Below are positions 34,415 through 45,347 of a stretch of 64,000 bases of DNA, in pieces. This DNA comes from Alopecurus myosuroides. Taxonomy: Eukaryota; Streptophyta; Magnoliopsida; Poales; Poaceae. Under the pieces are notes generated by a model, which was not told the origin of the DNA, ran no database searches, and saw only the letters and a program-made list of their open reading frames with translations. Position 1 is the first letter of the stretch. Every line of letters starts with the position of its first letter. The translations under genes and the position numbers were made by a program. The stretch spans positions 293,866,660-293,930,659 of the forward strand of contig CM054060.1 of NCBI GenBank assembly GCA_028641055.1, in the 5' to 3' direction.

Positions 34415-35335
34415 TGTCGTGGTGGTGTCACGGCAGATGCCATGGGATGGCTAAAGATGTGGGGACGATGGACGCTGGAGGTGTCCGGGGAGGGATCACG
34501 CGACGAGTAGCCGCGTGAGGTAAGATCCACACAACACAAACAACACGATGTACCCAGGTTCAGGGCCCTCGTGAGGAGGTAAAACCCCTACTCCTGCCTT
34601 TCTCTCTGTATTACGGTGTCTCTCCGAGTAGGTACAGTACAAATAGTAATGCTACCGAGTAGCCCCTCGCCCCTCTCCGAGTAGAGCTAGGTTAAGGACT
34701 TAGGGTTTCTAGGGTTTCCAGTGAGAGCGTTCGTGAGCATATGAGCCTCTGTGAGTATGCCTCGCGCAGGAGGCGGCGGGGCACCTTATATACATGGTGC
34801 CCTAGCCGGATACGTCCAAATCCTAGACAAGTGTCGACATAGTGTCCACACTGTCCTTCCTCCGAGTACCCGCTGACAGCTTTGGTCGTTGGTCTTGGCT
34901 GCTTCTGTAAAGTCGTTGGGCAAAACTAGGGGACAGACTGGTATCACTGTACCTAGTCACAGAGTAGGTCCCCCTTATCCTGCCACCGACTGCTTCCATG
35001 CTGTCACTGTCAGACAGACCGTCCCCACGTGAACAGTAGTTCGAATGCTGCCAAGTACGGACCCAGGATACGCGGGATCCTGTGTCAGAACGGCTCCTTT
35101 GACTTCCTGCCCGAGTAGTTTCCCGCCAAATGTTCCCGCCAATTGTACTCGGGCCAAACCTTCTACTCGACATGGTAGAAACTGATTGATATCTCCTTCT
35201 GGCCATCTTGAGGTGAGACCGGGTAGCAGTCGACCGGGTAGCGAGTACCCGGTAGTCGGCTACTCGGCCAAACCTCTCTTCCGTACGCGGCCTTTACTAC
35301 CTGTCTTTACCCTACTCGGGGGTAACCCCCCGACA
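34415..35335 (-). repeat. 3' LTR of the Gypsy element
   Basis: 921 bp. The minus-strand TATA TGTATATAAGG lies near 34793-34785. It is rich in the motif CCGAGTAG and its complement. Confidence 0.9.
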
Positions 35336-35350
35336 GCAGTCCCCGAAGCT
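35336..35350 (-). other. Polypurine tract of the Gypsy element
   Basis: The minus strand reads AGCTTCGGGGACTGC directly before the 3' LTR. The core CGGGGACTGC recurs seven times in pol (43236-43382). Confidence 0.6.
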
Positions 35351-35639
35351 GGTTGAGTCTTGCGAACTTGTTCACTAGGCTCTGCCAGCTTAAAACCAGC
35401 CTTTGCATCTCAGCCATCGAACCTCAAGATGCCGAGTAGGTCCTCCGAGTAGCTATCCGGAAAGTATCTTGAGTCTCCCCTTTCCGAGTATCACTTGCTT
35501 TCTACTCTGTATCCGAGTAAAAAGACTTAGCGAAATTTTGCAAACTGAGCCTCTGCAGCGCAGAGCAACATCCAGCCCTTCACGCAGGCACTGCCTACGT
35601 GTCAAGCATCCACGACCTTGTCGTTTGGTTGCCCAGGAC

Positions 35640-36018
35640 ACGACGCCACGTGTCCAGTTTTCACGCCGTGGGCCCACCGGCCGTCATGTCCCATCACGCG
35701 CAATTACTGGCCACGATCTGAAGGTGGGATCAAATGCGGCCGTTACGCGCGCAGCCTGCGCTTGTGTGCGTTTCTATCCGGCCACAGGACCCACCACACG
35801 CCACAGCCGATCCCACTACCGTGGTGGTAACGGTAATCTCGCCGAGGAGGTATAAATACCCCCGCGGTAACTTGCTTTTCCCCTTCCCTGCTCATTTCCT
35901 CTTCTTCCTCCCGTTCTTCTCCGCCACCGAGCGCTCCGCCGCCGCGCTAGCCTCTGCGCCGCCGCGGACTCGCTCCACCACCAACCCCGTTTGATTTCCG
36001 ATTCTTCCACTCGCAACC
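35640..36018 (+). promoter_or_regulatory. Promoter and leader of the antisense gene
   Basis: A G-box CACGTG at 35647-35652 (CCACGTGTCC context) lies upstream of the TATA box TATAAATA at 35851-35858. A C/T-rich leader then runs to ATG at 36019 in the strong context CAACCATGGCC. The promoter fires away from the 3' LTR, opposite to gag-pol. Confidence 0.7.
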
Positions 36019-39000
36019 ATGGCCAAGTCCTGCTGGGCCGGTTCCTCCATCACCCAAGCCAACCTCGCCTGGCTCGTGAACGAGAGAAGGGTTCCCCCCG
36101 GCGTGGAGTGCCGGGCACCCGACGACGAGGTCGTGCCCAAGCCCAGGGATGGAGAGCGCGTGGTGTTCATGTCCCACTTCGAGCGCGGGTTCGGGCTGCC
36201 AGCATCGGACTTCATGCGTAAGTTCCTGAATCACTTCGGGCTGCAGATGCACCATCTGCCGCCCAATGCAGTCGTTTTCCTCGCATACCACGCCGTGGTG
36301 TGCGAGGCTTTTCTCGGCATCAGGCCCACCGTGGAGACGTGGCTCCACTACTTCCATCTTCGCCAACAATCCGTCGGGAAGAAGGACAGCGCGGGCGTTC
36401 CTCGCGCCACCGACGTCGGCTGCGCCATGATGGTGCAGCGGAACGGGACGAACCACCCCCGCATCCAGGGGCTGGATTCCTGCCGAATGTGGCAGCAAAC
36501 GTTCTTCTACGTGAGGAACGTTGCCGCCGCTGATGGAGCCCCCGTCGACGATCGGATCAACCTGCCCCCTTGGAGCAAGCGTGCTCCACTCGGGTCGAAT
36601 TGGAAGGAGAAGCCCGTCAACGACGAGAACGCCACCGAGATAGAGACGCAACTCGCCTGGCTGAAGACGCATGGCCTCAGGAATGACGATCCAGTAGCGT
36701 GCTGGATCAAACGCCGGGTGCTCCCTCTGCAGGAGCGATGCCACCTCATGTGTTACATGGGAGGGCCTCGCGATTGCACCAGGACCACCACCGTCGAGAT
36801 CGACGACGCTGACGTTCCCCGGCTTGCCAGGAACATCCTGAAGACCAGCCTCAACGAGAAGTGGCGGTACGGGTTCCTCCCGTTCAGCCGTAGGACTCCA
36901 ATCTTACGGGTACGTCTCCCTTACTCTGTTTTCGTCTCTGCCTTCCGAGTAGATAGCTTCTCTTTTCGCCTCGACTAGCAATCGCCTCGTGCACCGAGTA
37001 GGACACTTAGCTAAATCGCCTTAGGCTTAGTGTGCTTTGTGCCTGCACGCCTCGTCGAGTAGGAAATTTAGAAAAAAGCCTAGGCTTAGTGTGCTTCGTG
37101 GGTGCACGCCTACCCGAGTAGAGTTCTTTTCTGGTACTCGGCTAACTTGTGATCCTTCTCTGCCTTTCAGACTCTTACTCGCCAGCTCACTGAAAGCAGC
37201 GAGGTCTTCGAGGACAACTGGTCCAAGGATCGCGAGGAGGATGATGTACCCCCCTCTGATGACGCGGAGCAGAGCAGCCCCGTTCCCGAGAAGCGCGACG
37301 TCCTTAACACTTGGGCGGACGACGGCTCTGACGGTAATAGCATCCTTATCTTGCTTGTTTCCGGGAAGCATCAACTCCTTGTATTGCTATTTCTGATTCA
37401 CTTCTTCTTTCCTTTGAATTTCTCAGATGAGGCCGCTGCGGAGAAGGACGACGAGGATGAGGACGAGAACGAGGGCGATGCGCCCCTTGTCGTCAAGCCT
37501 CTGTCGGTTGCCCCTCCCGAAACTCGCAAACGGACAGGCGGCGAAGCACGAGCGCCCCCTGCCAAGAAGAAGAAGAAGCCCGCCGAGGAGGGAGAGACCC
37601 CCGAGAAGAAGAAACCCACCAAGCTCACCACGAAGAGAAAGAGGAAACAGCTCTCTTCCACTACCGCGTAAGCTTCCTTCCCGGTCGTCTTTCTTCTCGC
37701 GCAGTACCACTTTCCCCATTTTCTTCCAATTCCTGATTCCCTTCTCCTCTTTCCGCAGAGCTCCCCTGGACGTGAACGCCGCTTGCGCATCCGGCCAAGC
37801 CAAGGAAACTCCAATTCCTCTGATCAACGTCGATGACGACGAGGAGGACAACACTGCCCACGCTACTGCCGCCAAAGCACCGATCACTTCCGCTCAGGGA
37901 GCAGGATCAGAAGCGGCAGCTCAGGACGCTGCCGTCCACCTCGAAAGACCACCTTCTCCTCCGGCTAGCAATGCCGAGGAGGTCCGAGACCAGGATATGC
38001 AAGACACTGCCGCCCCCGAGCGGCCTGAGGTAGAACAAGAGCAAACCAGCACAGAGGCTGGTGCACGAGACAATCTTGCTGCCGAGCAGCAAGTAGGAGA
38101 CAACACCGCTGCGGACGCCACCGTCACGGATGTTTATCCGTTGCCAGGCGGCGCTCCGAGTAGCGCCCAGCTAGAGACTGCACTGGGCGACGGGTCTGCA
38201 GCGCCACCAACTGCGCAAGACCCTACACCGCCGACGTCTTCCTTGTTGCCACAGAGTAAGGACACATCCAGCCCTCCTGGGCGAGTAACCAGGCAACGGG
38301 CCCTTGATGCTCTGAGGGATTACTGCTCCGAGAAGGGCCCTTCTGAGAAAAAGACTGCCGATAAGGTGGCTGCCGAGGAGGCCAAGGCCAAGGAGGAAGC
38401 CGCCGAGAAGGCCAAAGCCGAGAAAGAAACTGCTGAGAGAGCCAAGGCCGAGCAGAAGAAGGCCAGGGCTGAACAAAAGAAAGCCGAGAAGCGAGCTGCC
38501 GAGGAAGCAGTCGCCGAGAAGGCAAAGGCCAAGACAGAGGGGAAGAAACCCGAGGATCCCGAGAGGCAGAAGATCGAGAAAGAGCAGACGAAGAAAAGGG
38601 CCAGGGAGCAAGGCGCATCCGCAGGCGGAGCGCTCGTGATCCGCGACTCCGGCCCGATTCCTGCTGCACTCTCTGCGGGCGCTCGCGCTGCTGGCCAGCC
38701 TTGCTACCCGGAATATATGATTGAGGTTAGCCACCAACATAGCATCGGCTTCCCTCCCCAAGATAAAGCTGTAGCTATTCAGAAGGGGAGGAAAGCAGTA
38801 GCCAGGAATACTCCTCCCTTCGATCCAGCCCAGAATAAACCCGTCAATATTGCTTCTCGGGGACCCCAAGACAAGCCAATAACCTCCAAGGGTCTTGAGC
38901 AGGTACTGGACACTGTCGGCTACATCAGCGCCAAGTGGGACAGCGGGGTTCTCGGAGAGGATAAGTGGCATGGCTTGACCCTTGGCTCCGTCGACCACTA

Positions 39001-41132
39001 CCGCGTGGAGTGGAACAAGATCGACCTGGGACACCAGCCCATGTCCGTCTCCACCGACACCGCCACCCTCGCAGCCAAGATGTTTTTGCACCGCAAGAAC
39101 GCCGAGGATATCGAACAGAGCTACGCAGTAAGTCTTTTTGCCTTTTCCGAGTTGAATTTTCTTCTCTTCTACTCGCCTTCCTTCTTTCTCACCATCACTC
39201 CCAGTCCCCGAGATTTGGGTCGAGTAGGTGGACACTCTCCGAGTAGCCTCCTACTCGGGCCGAATCTTCTCTGCTTTGCCTAACTCATTTTCTTCTCGGT
39301 TTTCAGGATAGCGTTCTCAAGCGGACCAACTTGTACCGCATCCTTCTCTGGAACCACTCCATCGCCAGGAGACGCATCACCGCACTGGAGAAAGAGAAGG
39401 CAGATGCCGAGGCCGCAAGCAAAAACGCCAATGAGAGCAGCCAGCAGCTAGCTGAAGTGCAGGGTAGGCCTTTTAGCTACACGGTTTCTGCGTTTTATTT
39501 TTACGCCCGCTCCTGCTTTCTTTGGCACTAACCTTCCCTTCTCTGCAGCTAACCTGAAGGCCCTAGTCGACGAGCACGAGAAGTGCCGTGCTTTTGTGGC
39601 AGACTCCGAGGCCACCATAAAGAGACTTGAAGGTGAGCTTGTTGTTTACTCGGTTCTGTCTCGAATTTGTTTCTTCTCTGCATATCTGCTGACCTTATCT
39701 TATCTTTTCGCAGAAGATTATAAGTCATTTGCTGAGGCGCACCAAGATTGCGTCCAGCCAGCAGCGGTGGAAAAGCAGCTGTCCGATCAGGCTATTACTC
39801 TGATTAAGGACCACACCACCGAGATGGAGAAGCTGCAGGTCCAGCTTCAGAACGCGCTCCAAGACGCCGTGAAGATTGGCGCCGAGAGGGACGCGGCCAT
39901 CGCCGAGAAAGCCAAGGCCGAGACCACTTTCAAGGCCAAGGAGAGGGCCCTCGAGGCTGAGTGCGAGACTCTGAAGAAAACCAATGCTGATCTTTTCGCT
40001 CAGATGGACACCCTGCGCCAGGTTCAATCAAAGCAGATTAACAACGAGGAATCCTGGAGAGCCAAGCTGCAGCAGCTGCGCCGCCAACTGATCGGTAAGT
40101 TCTTTTCTTCATTGCATCTTTTCTTCTCGGTCCTATTCCTTCTCGGCTTCCTCTTTTCTTTCTCGGTTTCTGATCTTGCCACTTGCTATTTCAGAGATTT
40201 GGCCTCGTCTTGAGTCTACCTCTGCGCCCTCGATAGCCAAGGCCCGAGCAGTTCGCCTTTCACTGGGTGAGCCGATTGACACCAGGGCTGATATCGAGGA
40301 CAGCTTGGTGGTGCTCAAAGGTTACTTCGAACAGCTGGCCGGCTGCGGGACTGATTTGATGCACGCGGGCATTGAGCTCCACCGGCTGTTCTGGCCCCAT
40401 GATCCTGAGCCAAAAAGCATGCGGGCGCTCGCCCTCAAGCTGGAAGGCGTGAAGGCCGAGTTAAAGAAGTGGCGAGCCTCCGGAGCCCGTGCTGGTGCGG
40501 ATGTGATGCTTCTCTGCATTGCGTCCTGGTATGAGAACCTGGACATGCAGCTCATCCGCGGGAAGCGCAATAACTCCAAGTGGGAGACTGATGCCGACAG
40601 CGTGGCCTTGCGCAAGCAGACTGCATATGATGTTGCAGAGTGCGCCGAGACGGAGGTCTACATCGATGGCGTCCCCGAACCCGACACCGAGTACGAGGAC
40701 GACGAAGATGACGATGAGGAGGAACTTGGGGAGTACTTCGAATCTCCCAAGGGCAAAGCCGGGAAGGGCAAGGCCACCGTCGTCGCGAGTAGCGATGAAG
40801 ACGAAGGGGCGCACATCGACAGCGAGCCACTCGACTTTGGCACCTCCTCAGGTGCTGCTCTCGACGACACGGTGCCTCCTCCTGGCCACGCTTCAGGCTC
40901 CTCCTCGGCTCCAGGACCCGTCTCGGTAGCCACGGCCACTTCCGAGCAGACGGCCACCCAGGAGGATGCCGAGATGGAGGAATCCACCGTCGTGCAGACG
41001 GGAGCGGATGCCACTCAAGCCGGCACCGAAGAAGCAGCTACCGCCACTGCTACTGAAGAAACTGCTGCCAAGGCCGCCGCCGAGGAAACAGCCGCCAAGG
41101 CCAGCGCCGAGAACATCTCCTCTGCAACTTGA
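36019..41132 (+). CDS. Antisense eight-exon gene of the Gypsy element, 1407 aa (gypsy-type transposon protein)
   Basis: Exons 36019-36909, 37171-37333, 37427-37667, 37759-39127, 39307-39463, 39549-39632, 39714-40094, 40195-41132. Every intron is GT-AG with a pyrimidine-rich acceptor, all phases agree, and one frame of 1408 codons including the stop results. Residues about 54-115 (FMRKFLNHFGLQMHHLPPNA, AVVCEAFLGIRP) resemble the putative gypsy-type transposon domain of grasses. An acidic and lysine-rich linker follows (320-430), then an Ala/Lys/Glu coiled coil (about 630-720), further coiled coil (890-1095), a conserved-looking helical domain (IWPRLESTS to CAETEVYI, about 1097-1250), and an acidic tail. 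Function is unknown; a structural, nuclear or trans-acting role is possible. It is convergent with pol, which ends 682 bp further on. Confidence 0.82.
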
Positions 41133-41814
41133 AGCAACCTGCAATCTTTTCTTTCACTTGAACATTTTATCAGATCCCCGGGATGCCGGGAGCAGATGTA
41201 ACAGACTACCTTTATCTTGCTTGCTACTCAGTTTTTATGCCCACTCGGTTTACGTTGACATTAATCAATTTGCACGACAATGGCTTAATGCCGAGTTGTG
41301 TTTCCATACGAGTCCCCGAGTAGCTTTTCTTATTCACCCTGTCTTTTCATCTCTGCTCTACCTGCGACTTGTCGCTTGTTTGGTATTCGAGTCACAAGAA
41401 TCAAAGAACAAGACTGCAAATACTTAGCCGCTAGAAAACAATTATGATAACGCAGCCCACCACCTAGCCGAGAAGACGAAAACAAGGAATAAAAAGCAAT
41501 CGACAATCTACTCGGTTCCTGCACTTTCTTCTTCCTTAGCGATTTTCGTGTGCTCATTGACCTTTTGCTTGTTCTCTTGCTTGCCATGAAGCCGGGTTTC
41601 GGACAGCAGCAAAGTCGAAGAGTTGGCATATAGGTTTAAACACAGTACTCAATGCACCTTTGAGTTCTGAAGTGAAGCAACCGAATAGACAAAGGAACAA
41701 GCCGAGTAAAAAAAAACACTTAGAGCAATTTCGGACGAGGGCAGTCCCCGGGAACAATTTTAGATTGCAGAGTAGAATTTCAACTCGGATGAAAGGGTAC
41801 ATACACATCTTTGC
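41133..41814. other. Spacer between convergent antisense gene and pol
   Basis: Noncoding 3' regions of both genes. It contains CCGAGTAG copies and GGGCAGTCCCCGGGAAC near 41738, another relative of the polypurine-tract motif. Confidence 0.5.
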
Positions 41815-42332
41815 TTACGAATGAAAACGACGAAGTAGAGCTACATTCCAGGGACGCTTGGTTTCCTCTCCAGCTTTATCTGCCCTGTTCGCCTGCGACG
41901 GGCGCACATCTACAAGATAGTACGCGTCATTGTGCAGCGCTTTGCTGACAATGAAAGGCCCTTCCCATGGAGGAGACAACTTGTGCATCCCGGCTGTGCG
42001 CTGCACAAGCCTAAGGACCATGTCTCCTTCTCGGAAAACCCTTGGGTTCACCTTTCGGCTATGATAGCGCCGCAGGTTTTGCTGGTAGATAGCCGAACGT
42101 GACAGAGTCAGCTCTCTTGCTTCTTCAAGCAGGTCAACGTCGTCTTCTCGAGCTTCTCTCGCCTCCACCTCAGTGTAGAGGGCTACTCGGGGGGAGTCAT
42201 GCTCTAAGTCTATTGGCAACACGGCCTCAGCCCCGTATACCAAGAAGAATGGCGTGTAGCCGGTTGACCGGTTAGGGGTAGTCCTTAGACTCCACAACAC
42301 CGCTGGCAACTCTTCTAGCCAACACCCAGGTG
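41815..42332 (-). pseudogene. Gypsy integrase C-terminus, out of frame
   Basis: The minus frame contains ELPAVLWSLRTTPNRSTGYT, the integrase C-terminal block, then GAEAVLPIDLEHDSPRV and GPFIVSKALHNDAYYLVDV. It is separated from the main pol frame by a shift in a run of six A (42338-42333, minus strand). This matches the family arrangement, so the rest of integrase was originally continuous. Confidence 0.85.
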
Positions 42333-45300
42333 TTTTTTCAGCAGTGGCTCAATCAGCCTCGGCTTGATGCCTGCCAGTACCATCCCATTTGCTCTCTCAA
42401 CTTGCCCATTGGAGGCAGGGTGCGCGACTGACGCAACGTCTAGTCGGATATGCTTATCTCTGCAGAATCGCACCATTGCCCCCTCTGCAAAGTTGGTGCC
42501 GTTGTCGGTGATGATACTGTGCGGGTAGCCATATCTCATGATCACATCCTTCACAAATTTCACAGCTGTGACCCCATCGCACTTCCGAATAGGTTTCACC
42601 TCGATCCACTTGGTGAACTTGTCCACCATGACCAAGATATGTGTCATGTTGCCCTTAGCCGGCTTGAAGGGACCAACCATATCCAAGCACCAAACAGCAA
42701 ACGGCCATGTGATAGGAATTGTTTTCAACTCGGATGCTGGCATGTGAATCTTACTTGCGAACATCTGGCAGCCGGCGCACTTCCTCACAATGTCCTCAGC
42801 TTGCTGCAATGCAGTGAGCCAGTAGAAGCCATGCCGAAAAGCTTTCTTGACTAAAGCCCGAGAAGAGGCGTGATGCCCACATTCCCCTTGATGTATCTCC
42901 ACCAGAATTTCTTCTCCTTCCTCTGGGCTCACACAGCGTTGCAGCACACCAGTGGCACTTCTCTTGTGCAGCACGTCTCGGACTAAGGCGTAGCCCTTGG
43001 ATCTTCTCTGAATCTGCCTCGCAGTCACCTCATTTTCGGGTAAAGTACCGTCCCTTAGAAAGGATAATATGGGCATTGCCCAATTCGGTGTCTCCCGCAC
43101 GGGAAACACTGGTTCGTCCATTTCCATTGGGACAGGCTCTGGTGGTTGCACAGGAGGAGTAGGAGCGCTTCTCTGCAGCCCAGATCGATTGGCGAGAACT
43201 TCTTCAATGAATGCAACAGCTTCTGGGTTGAGGGCGGCAGTCCCCGAGTAAGGAATGGCAGTCCCCGGGTAGGGAGTGGCAGTCCCCGAGTAGGGAGCGG
43301 CAGTCCCCGAGTAGGGAACGGCAGTCCCCGGGTAGGGAACGGCAGTCCCCGAGTACAGGACGGCAGTCCCCGGGTTCCCTGTAGCACTCTCCCAGTCAAT
43401 CTCCATTGGGTCTGATTCTTCACTTGGCAGAGAGGGAACAAAGATAGATTCCGAGTTGGGGGAAGGCTTGATGGATGGCTTCCTCAAATGCTCCAAGGCA
43501 ATCCCTGCCGGGATGGACTGCCGAGAAGATCCCAACTTGGACAGCTCATCTGCAGCTTCGTTCTCTGCTCGGTGAATGTGCTGGAACTCACAGCCTTCGA
43601 AAAACCCAGTCATTGACTGCACCAGGAAGCGATACGATGCCATGTTGGCATCCAAAGCATCCCAGGTACCTGAGACTTGCTGCACCACTAGATCTGAGTC
43701 ACCATAGCATATAATGCGCTGCACGCCAACCTCCTTTGCTACTCGCAAGCCATGCACCACCGCCTCATACTCGGCTACATTGTTGGATGCCTTGAAGTGA
43801 ATTTGCAACACATACTTGAGTTGATCCCGCTTGGGTGACGTAAGCACAACGCCAGCCCCGAGGCCTTCTTTCACCTTTGAGCCATCAAAGTGCATCTTCC
43901 AATAGTTGGAAACTGGAGCGGGAGGTTCATACTGCATCTCGGCCCAGTCCACAAGAAATTCCGCCAGTACCTGAGACTTGATTGCTTCTCTTCTCGTATA
44001 CGCGGGAGCGTACGCGGCTAGCTCGATCGCCCACTTGGCTACTCTGCCACTCGCCTCCTTGTTACCCATGATATCCGAGATGGGAGCTGAGCTCACAACA
44101 GTGATGGGATGCTCCTGGAAGTAATGTTTCAGCTTCCTGGCGCCCAGGTACACACCATATGTCATCTTCTGGTAATGCGGATAGTTTTGCTTGGAACTGG
44201 ACAGCACTTCACTGAGATAGTAGACTGGGCGCTGCACACTCTTGCCTTCTTCTTCTCGCTCCACCACTATCACCACGCTGACTACTCGGTTAGTCGCGGC
44301 AATGTACAGCAGCATAGGCTCCTTGGGTAGCGGACTAGCCAAGACGGGAGCACTAGCCAGCATTGCTTTCAGCTCATTGAATGCCACATCCGCCTGCGGA
44401 GTCCAGATAAACTTGTCGCTTTTCTTCATCAGCTGGTACAGAGGTAGAGCCTTCTCGCCCATTCGGCCCAGGAAACGGCTCAGAGATGCCAAACAACCAG
44501 TGAACTTCTGCACATCTTTCAATGATCTCGGCAAAGACATGCTTTCAATAGCTTTTATCTTAGACGGATTGGCTTCAATGCCCCGACTAGAAACGAGAAA
44601 GCCGAGTAGCTTTCCAGCTGGTACACCAAAGGTGCACTTACTCGGATTCAGTTTCATTTTGTACCTGCGTAGGTTAGCAAAGGTTTCCTCCAAGTCGGCA
44701 AGCAGAGTATGTGTTTTATTCGTTTTGATGACAATGTCATCTACGTACACCTGCACATTCTTGCCGAGTTGGTCATGCAAGCATTTCTGCATGCATCTCT
44801 GATAGGTTGCACCCGCATTCCTCAGGCCAAAACACATGACACGATAGCAATAAGCCCCGTACGGGGTAATGAAAGCAGTCTTTATTTGATCAGCAGGGTT
44901 GAGTGCAATCTGGTGGAAACCAGAGTAGGCATCTATGAAAGACAACAGCTCACAGCCGGAAGTGGAATCGATCACCTGATCGATGCGAGGTAGCGGGAAA
45001 GGATCCTTGGGGCATGCCTTGTTCAAGTCGGTGTAGTCGACACACATGCGCCATGCGGTGGCAGCCTTGGGATCTTCCTTTTTCTTCTCGACCATGACCG
45101 GGTTGGCCAACCAGTCCGGGTGCAGCACCTCCATGATGAAGTTACTGATCAGCAGCTTGGTGATTTGATCACCGATGGCCTTCCTTCTCTCATCCCCGAA
45201 ACGGCGTAAGGCCTGCTTCACGGGCTTGGCGTCAGGACGCACATGCAAAGAGTGCTCAACCAACTCCCTCGGGACCCCTGGTAGATCTTCATTGGTCCAG

Positions 45301-45347
45301 GCGAACACGTCCCGATTCTCACGGAGGAAGTGGATGAGCGCGCTTTC
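42315..45347 (-). pseudogene. Gypsy pol: reverse transcriptase, two RNase H domains, integrase
   Basis: About 1000 open codons after a nonsense codon. Reverse transcriptase: WRMCVDYTDLNKACPKD, FIDAYSGFHQI, and VYVDDIVIK with the YVDD catalytic pair. Gypsy RNase H: PMLLYIAATNRVVSVVIV. A second, archaeal-type RNase H: MHFDGSKVKEGLGAGVVL and ICYGDSDLVVQQVSG, the hallmark of the Tat clade. A repetitive linker (43236-43382) follows, then the integrase zinc finger HQGECGHH...CAGC, and the core with WCLDMVGPF, IITDNGTNF and NGQVERANG supplying D, D, E. The frame then shifts at 42333-42338. The product would reverse-transcribe and integrate the element. TAG at 45350-45348 cuts it from gag-protease. 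Confidence 0.92.
43236..43382 (-). repeat. Seven-copy 21-bp tandem repeat inside pol
   Basis: GGCAGTCCCC begins at 43236, 43257, 43278, 43299, 43320, 43341 and 43362, exactly 21 bp apart. On the coding strand it gives a heptapeptide repeat of the type YSGTAVP / YPGTAVP between the second RNase H and the integrase. The array keeps the frame. Confidence 0.9.

Noticed and set aside
38171..39235. Minus-strand open frame of 354 codons
   Set aside because: Shadow of exon 4 of the antisense gene; it is Leu/Gly-rich because the true frame is Ala/Lys/Glu-rich.
43236..43382. CRISPR-like array
   Set aside because: Repeats are contiguous 21-bp units in a coding frame with no unique spacers, in a plant retrotransposon.
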